Assembly (NCBI GenBank): GCA_016840645.1
Contig: JAEORY010000140.1
Location: 1 to 8,815, forward strand
Length of the DNA stretch: 8,815 bases
From: Candidatus Borrarchaeota archaeon
GTDB lineage: Archaea > Asgardarchaeota > Sifarchaeia > Borrarchaeales > Borrarchaeaceae
Direction of reading: 5' to 3'
Numbering within the stretch: the first letter of the stretch is position 1; each line of letters begins with the position of its first letter. The position numbers and the translations under genes were made by a program. Below the pieces are notes generated by a model that saw only the letters and a program-made list of their open reading frames with translations, was not told the origin of the DNA and ran no database searches. Below are positions 5,770-8,815 of the stretch, piece after piece.

Positions 5770-5841
5770 ATGTTTTGGGACAAAGAAACTGTTTGGTATA
5801 ACCAAAAAGAAAATGAATTAATTATTGTTAGGACCAGATGA
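5770..5841 (+). CDS. 23-aa peptide gene or leader
   Basis: ATG 5770 is preceded by a clear ACGGGAG ribosome site. The frame ends with TGA 5839-5841, overlapping the ATG of the next gene as ATGA. The peptide starts MFWDKETVWYNQK and ends ELIIVRTR. It is rich in aromatic and charged residues and has no membrane segment. The spacing after the hairpin and the tight coupling suggest it is translated. It could be a functional miniprotein or a leader that controls the 86-aa gene. I know no family for it. Confidence 0.55.
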   Translation: MFWDKETVWYNQKENELIIVRTR

Positions 5842-6098
5842 GAATCCAGGGGTTTTCTAGCTACGAGGAATTTAAAGAGTTCTATGCTGTCGCCGGTTTT
5901 AATACCGACATAGCAGAACCCCACATAAAAGAACTATATCTAGAGATAATAGCAATGAGAGATAAGCTAACTATTGCAAACATAGCCCTATCCTTTTACA
6001 AAGACACGCCTGTTTTTAACAGGGAAGCAAAAGACGCCCTAGCAAGAATGGAAGCAATCGACAAAATAACATATCAACAAAAATCTAGATTGCATTAA
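5838..6098 (+). CDS. 86-aa hypothetical protein
   Basis: It starts at ATG 5838, coupled by ATGA to the 23-aa peptide, with AGGA six bases upstream. The protein is mostly helical: SYEEFKEFYAVAGF, then EPHIKELYLEIIAMRDKLTIANIALSFYK, then REAKDALARMEAIDKIT. The pattern suggests a small helical bundle or short coiled coil with no enzyme motif, cysteine site or signal peptide. It is typical in size and style of phage early accessory genes. I do not recognise the family. Confidence 0.7.
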   Translation: MRIQGFSSYEEFKEFYAVAGFNTDIAEPHIKELYLEIIAMRDKLTIANIALSFYKDTPVFNREAKDALARMEAIDKITYQQKSRLH

Positions 6099-6111
6099 CA
6101 CGGGAGAGCTT

Positions 6112-6378
6112 ATGAGAGTACAGATTACCAAAGACCTAAAGATTAACGGATCTAATTGGAAGGGAAGAGTTGTGGAGGCGCTTCCGGCGAAAAAGAAGAG
6201 AGCGCTATTTGGCTGCGATCCAAACGTCGATCACTTTTATTATTTAGAAGAAAACGAATATTGTAGACTAGATAACGACACAGAACCTGAATCGGCGCCT
6301 GAAGATCTTGAAAGAAATATGACTTATATGTTTGAAAAATCAATGGGCAAAAAGATTAAAAAAATCGAGTTCTTTTAA
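6112..6378 (+). CDS. 88-aa hypothetical protein with N-terminal beta domain
   Basis: ATG 6112 follows CGGGAGAG. The first half reads as short strands (MRVQITKDLKINGSNWKGRV, then VEALPAKKKRALFGC, then HFYYLEENEYCRL), possibly a small SH3-like barrel. The second half is acidic (NDTEPESAPEDLE) and then a basic helix (FEKSMGKKIKKIEFF). Two single cysteines do not form a CxxC site. The stop shares its A with the next start (TAATG), so the two genes are coupled. The barrel idea comes from strand pattern alone. No family is recognised. Confidence 0.68.
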   Translation: MRVQITKDLKINGSNWKGRVVEALPAKKKRALFGCDPNVDHFYYLEENEYCRLDNDTEPESAPEDLERNMTYMFEKSMGKKIKKIEFF

Positions 6379-6584
6379 TGGATACAGGCTACACTTGCCC
6401 AAATTGCGGTGCCCAGAGAAATAGTTTTAGCTGCTTTATTTGCGATAGACTAAAGTATCTTGGAAAAAGGGAAAGAGAAGCCGATATGTCCAGGGTTCTT
6501 TTATCCTGGATAATTCAATATTCAAATGATCCAGTTATAAGAACTAAAATAAAGGAACACGTAGAAAAAATTGAAGAAGATTAG
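6378..6584 (+). CDS. 68-aa zinc-ribbon miniprotein
   Basis: The N-terminus has two CxxC knuckles, CPNC (7-10) and CFIC (19-22), spaced nine residues apart. That is a compact zinc ribbon. A basic and acidic helical tail follows (RLKYLGKREREADMSRVL, then EHVEKIEED). The start is coupled by TAATG to the gene before. It ends with TAG 6582-6584, and a GGGGA ribosome site for the next gene follows at once. Small zinc ribbons of this kind often bind nucleic acid or protein. The partner is unknown. Confidence 0.72.
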   Translation: MDTGYTCPNCGAQRNSFSCFICDRLKYLGKREREADMSRVLLSWIIQYSNDPVIRTKIKEHVEKIEED

Positions 6585-6592
6585 GGGACTTT

Positions 6593-6733
6593 ATGAATTT
6601 ATATTGTGGTAAGTGCGGAATTAGTTTTCTGTCTGAAGAAAATAATGGCAAATGTCCTATGTGTAATAATGATATGCCTATAGATATTTCAGAAATGCCG
6701 GAAGATCTTACTTTAAAATTGAGGTTAAAATAA
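6593..6733 (+). CDS. 46-aa zinc-ribbon miniprotein
   Basis: This is a gene of only 46 codons, with TTAGGGGA before ATG 6593. It reads MNLYCGKCGISF, then GKCPMCNNDMPI. Two CxxC pairs (Cys5/Cys8 and Cys21/Cys24) form a rubredoxin-like zinc knuckle. An acidic tail (DISEMPEDLTLKL) follows. The stop TAA 6731-6733 shares its last A with an ATG that opens an 8-codon frame leading to the MazG gene. It lies directly after another zinc-ribbon gene, so the pair may be related in function. The ribosome site and the four-cysteine pattern make it credible. Confidence 0.72.
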   Translation: MNLYCGKCGISFLSEENNGKCPMCNNDMPIDISEMPEDLTLKLRLK

Positions 6734-6759
6734 TGAACTTAAAAAATGAGTTGAGGTAG
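6733..6759 (+). other. 8-codon mini-ORF in frame with the MazG gene, closed by TAG
   Basis: ATG 6733 (TAATG with the preceding stop) gives MNLKNELR and then TAG 6757-6759. The frame is the same as that of the MazG-like gene, whose GTG start comes one codon after the TAG. The MazG ribosome site GAGG (6753-6756) lies inside this mini-ORF. It may be a coupling device for reinitiation, or the remains of an N-terminal extension broken by a nonsense mutation. Confidence 0.5.
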
Positions 6760-6762
6760 GGT

Positions 6763-7032
6763 GTGGATTGGGAAGATGAAAAAATACTACATAAAGCAAT
6801 AGATAAATGGGGAATCGAGCTACAGCATTTAATGACAATAGAAGAATGTGCCGAGTTAACAAAAGAAATTATTAAAGAGTTTAGGGGTAAGGGTAGAGGT
6901 AACGCCCTTTGGGAAGAAATAGCTGATGTTAGTATAATGATTGACCAATTAACCATTCATCATCCCGAGGTTAAAAAAATAAAAATAAAAAAGATGTTGA
7001 GGCTGAAAAAGCTTGTAGAGGAATCAAAATGA
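6763..7032 (+). CDS. MazG-like nucleotide pyrophosphohydrolase
   Basis: The protein is 89 aa and starts at GTG 6763, with GAGG six bases upstream. The KWGIELQHLMTIEECAELTKE block continues into EEIADVSIMIDQL, which is the four-helix all-alpha NTP-pyrophosphatase signature. Glu27, Glu28 and Glu31 form EExxE, and Glu52/Asp55 form ExxD, the magnesium-binding acids. Length and order match the short phage MazG-like proteins. It would hydrolyse a nucleoside triphosphate to monophosphate and pyrophosphate, either cleaning nucleotide pools or lowering alarmones. The specific substrate is not visible. The stop overlaps the next start by four bases. Confidence 0.82.
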   Translation: MDWEDEKILHKAIDKWGIELQHLMTIEECAELTKEIIKEFRGKGRGNALWEEIADVSIMIDQLTIHHPEVKKIKIKKMLRLKKLVEESK

Positions 7033-7391
7033 CAGAAGAAAAATTTAACTTAATAGAAATAATACAAATGGCGAAGGGTGAGGATGAGTTTTATTTTAAC
7101 GCCGGTCTGGGGGACAATTATAGAATTAAAAATGGAAAGATAGAAACAGAGGATGGCAGGTGTTGGTGTGTGGTTGTGAGATGGTCACACGCCCTAAATG
7201 AAAAAGTATTCACCCTCCCAAAACCCGAACCGAAAAAGTATAAGATGTATCGGCATTGGTATGTGTGTGGTGGGTATATGTATAAAATAGGTTGGGGTTG
7301 TAACACTTGGGATAAATATAGTTGTAGTGAGAACGAACTTATCCACACCGAAACAATTGAAGTATCCAGCGAGGGGGTGAGGCGGTTATGA
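7029..7391 (+). CDS. 120-aa hypothetical protein rich in Trp, Tyr and Cys
   Basis: It is coupled to the MazG gene by ATGA at 7029. The N-terminus (NLIEIIQMAKGEDEFYF) is a helix leading into beta-rich sequence, NYRIKNGKIETEDGRCWCVVVRWS. A second aromatic block follows: KKYKMYRHWYVCGGYMYKIGWG, then CNTWDKYSCSENEL. Cysteines are frequent but not in a CxxC zinc pattern. The layout resembles small phage proteins that begin with an 'EA/EII-x-A-x-G' helix and then a beta fold, but I cannot name a family. It ends at TGA 7389-7391, overlapping the next ATG. Confidence 0.7.
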   Translation: MTEEKFNLIEIIQMAKGEDEFYFNAGLGDNYRIKNGKIETEDGRCWCVVVRWSHALNEKVFTLPKPEPKKYKMYRHWYVCGGYMYKIGWGCNTWDKYSCSENELIHTETIEVSSEGVRRL

Positions 7392-7393
7392 GT
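7377..7393 (+). repeat. Ribosome-site/start module, copy 1 (17 bp)
   Basis: GTGAGGCGGTTATGAGT contains the GAGG site and ATG of the gene at 7388. An identical 17 bases occurs at 7594-7610 around the next start. After both copies the sequence continues GATGA, with one extra AGT in copy 2. Confidence 0.85.
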
Positions 7394-7597
7394 GATGACG
7401 CTTTAAATAAGCTAAGAGAAGAACAAAAGAATTTAGATCCAGAAGTTTTTCTACGAGCTTATTTCTGTGATCCAATTACTATAAAAGAACTTCAAAAAGA
7501 AAACAAAAAACTAAGAGAAGGAATACTCTACGCAATAGGTGAATGTATGAGTTGGGGTGACTGTGTAGAGCATCTTGAAAAACTTATTGAGAAGTGA
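7388..7597 (+). CDS. 69-aa hypothetical coiled-coil protein
   Basis: ATG 7388 sits in the first copy of the duplicated start module and overlaps the previous stop as ATGA. The protein has a charged N-terminus (SDDALNKLREEQKNLDPE), a coiled-coil-like stretch IKELQKENKKLREGI, and a C-terminal helix CVEHLEKLIEK. There is no catalytic or metal site. The 'ELQKENKKLRE' segment is common in small phage proteins of unknown role. Its stop TGA 7595-7597 lies inside the second start module. No function can be given. Confidence 0.7.
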   Translation: MSDDALNKLREEQKNLDPEVFLRAYFCDPITIKELQKENKKLREGILYAIGECMSWGDCVEHLEKLIEK

Positions 7598-7610
7598 GGC
7601 GGTTATGAGT
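7594..7610 (+). repeat. Ribosome-site/start module, copy 2 (17 bp)
   Basis: This is an exact second copy of the 7377-7393 module, 217 bases downstream. Its ATG at 7605 decides the start of the 147-aa gene against a TTG at 7575, which lies in the same frame but has no ribosome site. Confidence 0.85.
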
Positions 7611-8048
7611 AGTGATGAAGAAATTGATTTGCAAGAATTAATAAAAGAGCGAGACGAGCTAAAAGAACAACTCGCCGAACTTGAAAAACGAGATGAATAT
7701 TATCATTACATCGTAGCTGAAATGTCACTTGATTCAGATCAAAAAGACTATGATGAAATTGTGTGTCCTTATTGCAAGAATGAGCTAGACAAACTAACTC
7801 GGCTATCTGCTACCTGTGGACTATGCCACCCTTTTAAAAATTATTTTAAACTAAAAGAACAACTCAAAGATGCTCGGGAAACATTGGCGTTTTATGGGGA
7901 TAGTGGCAAGTGGCAGGACGTGTCGCCAAAAACCGGCAATAAATACAGAGAAGGTGAGGGCGTATTTTACAGCGATGATGTTTTTGATAATTTATGTGAG
8001 GGCGGCAAACGCGCCAGGGCGTTTTTAGAAAGGTGGAAGGATGATTGA
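7605..8048 (+). CDS. 147-aa protein: coiled coil, zinc ribbon, C-terminal phage domain
   Basis: It starts at ATG 7605 behind GTGAGGCGGTT. Residues 8-31 (DLQELIKERDELKEQLAELE) are an acidic/basic coiled coil. Two CxxC pairs follow, CPYC (54-57) and CGLC (71-74), making a zinc ribbon. A second helix (KLKEQLKDARETLAFYGD) leads to GKWQDV and ends with EGGKRARAFLERWKDD. The 'RETLAFYGD...GKRAR..L' pattern recurs, as I remember, at the ends of small phage proteins, but I cannot name a family. The last eight bases overlap the start of the glycine-rich gene. It may be an oligomer with a nucleic-acid- or protein-binding knuckle. Confidence 0.7.
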   Translation: MSSDEEIDLQELIKERDELKEQLAELEKRDEYYHYIVAEMSLDSDQKDYDEIVCPYCKNELDKLTRLSATCGLCHPFKNYFKLKEQLKDARETLAFYGDSGKWQDVSPKTGNKYREGEGVFYSDDVFDNLCEGGKRARAFLERWKDD

Positions 8049-8280
8049 AGAATTAATACAACCTGAGGACTTTAGCGGTAACGGATCTGGATCTGGATCT
8101 GGATCTGGATATGGAGATGGATATGGACATGGATATGGATATGGAGATGGATCTGGATATGGATCTGGATATGGAGATGGATCTGGATATGGAGATGGAT
8201 ATGGATCTGCAGATGGATATGGAGATGGATATGGATCTGCAGATGGATATGGAGATGGATATGGATATGGACATGAATGA
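8041..8280 (+). CDS. Gly-X dipeptide repeat protein, copy A
   Basis: The protein is 79 aa, with GGAAGG directly before ATG 8041, and it overlaps the upstream gene by eight bases. A 13-residue leader, MIEELIQPEDFSG, is followed by 32 dipeptides (residues 15-78) and a final Glu. X is Tyr 13 times, Ser 9, Asp 8 and His 2. Glycine is replaced twice by Ala. No signal peptide, cysteine or enzyme motif is present. Such a chain should be disordered and flexible. Y/S/D-G-rich chains can self-associate, but that is inference. The leader is shared with the gene at 8673. I recall similar glycine-rich proteins from metagenomic phages, some with a further C-terminal domain that is absent here. The + strand is favoured over open frames in the other directions because of the ribosome site and leader. 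Confidence 0.72.
   Translation: MIEELIQPEDFSGNGSGSGSGSGYGDGYGHGYGYGDGSGYGSGYGDGSGYGDGYGSADGYGDGYGSADGYGDGYGYGHE
8083..8274 (+). repeat. Hexamer array (GGA/GCA)NNT x32
   Basis: There are 32 uninterrupted hexamers. The first codon is GGA in 30 and GCA in 2. The second codon is TCT, TAT, GAT or CAT and always ends in T. All variation is in bases that change the amino acid. The 18-base unit GGATCTGGATATGGAGAT occurs at 8101, 8161 and 8179. Nine GATC sites fall in the array, one per GGATCT. Confidence 0.95.
8191..8250 (+). repeat. Perfect 30-bp tandem duplication inside the hexamer array
   Basis: Bases 8191-8220 and 8221-8250 are identical and both contain the GCA (Ala) interruption. The first 15 bases of a third copy follow from 8251. 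This points to recent in-frame duplication by slippage or unequal recombination. Confidence 0.95.
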
Positions 8281-8316
8281 CATTAAAACAAATAGTTCTA
8301 AACGAGGAGAATAATT

Positions 8317-8685
8317 ATGAATTTAAATGAAAAAACAAAAGAGCTTTTACTACTAAAACTTCTTGGACTAGAAGAAGAAACAACAATTCAACAATCTTCA
8401 ATGATCGGTAAGATTTGTATGATTAGAACATATTCAGCCGGTGTTCATTTTGGGGAAGTTGTATCCAAGAACGACCAGAACGTGGTTCTTAAAAACGCAA
8501 GAAGAATACACTATTGGGCATGTGCTTGCAGTTTATCTCAGTTAGCCATGGAAGGAGACAAGAAGCTAGACGAGTGCAGAATAGCTATGCCAGTTGACGA
8601 GATAGAACTTGATCAAGTAATAGAAGTGATCCCAATGACAGAGAACGCGATTAAAAATTTAACGAGTGTAGTGTGGAAGAAATAA
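8317..8685 (+). CDS. DUF6948-like phage protein
   Basis: The protein is 122 aa with GAGGAG before ATG 8317. After a helical N-terminus (NEKTKELLLLKLLGLEEE), the core reads MIGKICMIRTYSAGVHFGEV. It continues VVLKNARRIHYWACACSLSQLAMEG and IELDQVIEVIPMTENAIKNL. The 'Y.AGVH.G......V.L..ARR...W.GA..L' pattern is one I recognise from phage proteins classed as DUF6948. The name is from memory and unchecked. It is a small beta-rich protein of unknown function. It lies between the two Gly-X repeat genes, and its last codons overlap the GTG of the second, so these three genes may form one functional cassette. Confidence 0.7.
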   Translation: MNLNEKTKELLLLKLLGLEEETTIQQSSMIGKICMIRTYSAGVHFGEVVSKNDQNVVLKNARRIHYWACACSLSQLAMEGDKKLDECRIAMPVDEIELDQVIEVIPMTENAIKNLTSVVWKK

Positions 8686-8815
8686 TATCTCCGGAAGAAT
8701 TTAAGGGTTCCGGTTCCGGTTACGGTTCCGGTTTCGGTTCCGGTTTCGGTGACGGTTCCGGTGACGGTTCCGGTTCCTGTTACGGTTACGGTTCCGGTGA
8801 CGGTTCCGGTTTCGG
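8673..8815 (+). CDS. Gly-X dipeptide repeat protein, copy B, cut by window end
   Basis: The likely start is GTG 8673, overlapping the stop of the DUF6948-like gene by 13 bases. The ribosome site is weak (GAG at 8664), so coupling to the upstream gene may drive it. The leader VEEIISPEEFKG aligns with the leader of copy A (EELIQPEDFSG). From 8706 at least 18 dipeptides follow. X is Ser 9 times, and Tyr, Phe and Asp 3 times each. One glycine is replaced by Cys (TGT 8778-8780). Phe occurs here but not in copy A. The frame is open to the edge, so length and any C-terminal domain are unknown. No function can be given. Confidence 0.65.
   Translation, partial: MEEIISPEEFKGSGSGYGSGFGSGFGDGSGDGSGSCYGYGSGDGSGF
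8706..8815 (+). repeat. Hexamer array GGTNNC x18 or more, continues past window
   Basis: Eighteen full hexamers are seen. The first codon is GGT in 17 and TGT in one. The second codon is TCC, TAC, TTC or GAC and always ends in C. It shares no repeat-unit codon with the array at 8083-8274, although the encoded Gly-X pattern is the same. Confidence 0.95.

Noticed and set aside
7575..7604. TTG start for the 147-aa gene
   Set aside because: It overlaps the previous gene, has no ribosome site and adds no family-like sequence. ATG 7605 sits in the GTGAGG start module.
8083..8274. RTX-type calcium-binding repeats
   Set aside because: The GGxGxDxUx nonapeptide is absent. Spacing is strictly two residues and Asp positions are irregular.
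8053..8314. Open frames in the repeat array on the minus strand (Ser-Ile repeats) and in the +2 frame (Met-Asp repeats)
   Set aside because: Hexamers of type GGANNT contain no stop in several frames, so long open frames are automatic. Neither has a ribosome site or the conserved leader.
8083..8815. CRISPR array or iteron cluster
   Set aside because: Repeats are 6 bp, coding and contiguous without unique spacers, and each array follows a start codon and leader.
1..8815. Alternative genetic code with TAG recoded
   Set aside because: TAG ends the replisome organizer, SSB and a zinc-ribbon gene at sensible places. Reading through the organizer stop quickly meets two further TAGs and family-unlike sequence.

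Overview
This looks like the early region of a tailed bacteriophage or prophage. It carries a Rad52-type annealing protein, a replisome-organizer-like protein, a RecA-fold ATPase, an SSB and a PD-(D/E)XK nuclease, followed by many very small, tightly overlapping genes of unknown function. No structural, lysis, integration or tRNA genes are visible. The DNA is AT-rich and strong Shine-Dalgarno sites precede most genes. TAA, TAG and TGA are all used as ordinary stops, so a standard bacterial code fits. The host cannot be named. A lipobox on one secreted protein suits an envelope with lipoprotein sorting, and a Gram-negative host is only a guess.

Layout. Bases 1-238 hold the 3' part of a helix-turn-helix regulator on the + strand. 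Facing it is a four-gene minus-strand operon read from about 2198 down to 317: Rad52-like SSAP, a lipase-like alpha/beta hydrolase, a 112-aa protein and a 57-aa protein. The genes overlap by 26, 4 and 41 bases, and a hairpin with a T-run (257-220) ends the operon. A divergent AT-rich control region (2199-2372) with two palindromes separates it from a long + strand operon. That operon reads: replisome organizer, RecA-fold ATPase, SSB, hypothetical, 29-aa membrane peptide, PD-(D/E)XK nuclease and a lipoprotein trypsin-like protease. A hairpin at 5721-5750 follows. After it come a 23-aa peptide, two hypotheticals, two zinc-ribbon miniproteins, a MazG-like pyrophosphohydrolase, three more hypotheticals (one with a zinc ribbon), a glycine-X repeat protein, a DUF6948-like protein and the start of a second glycine-X repeat protein cut by the window end.

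The core genes fit together. The organizer and ATPase would load or act as replication helicase machinery, SSB and SSAP would handle single strands and annealing, the nuclease would process branched or damaged DNA, and MazG would adjust nucleotide pools. The envelope-type enzymes (lipase-like hydrolase and lipoprotein protease) and the repeat-protein cassette are accessory cargo.

The most unusual signal is at the right end. Two genes start with a related leader (EELIQPEDF and EEIISPEEF) and continue into strict Gly-X dipeptide repeats. The first is built only from GGA/GCA-NNT hexamers (32 units) and the second only from GGT/TGT-NNC hexamers (at least 18 units). The protein design is shared, the codons are disjoint, and each tract has no wobble variation. 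A DUF6948-like gene lies between them. Several small genes (317-490, 4619-4708, 5770-5841, 6593-6733) were found by reading overlaps and ribosome sites.
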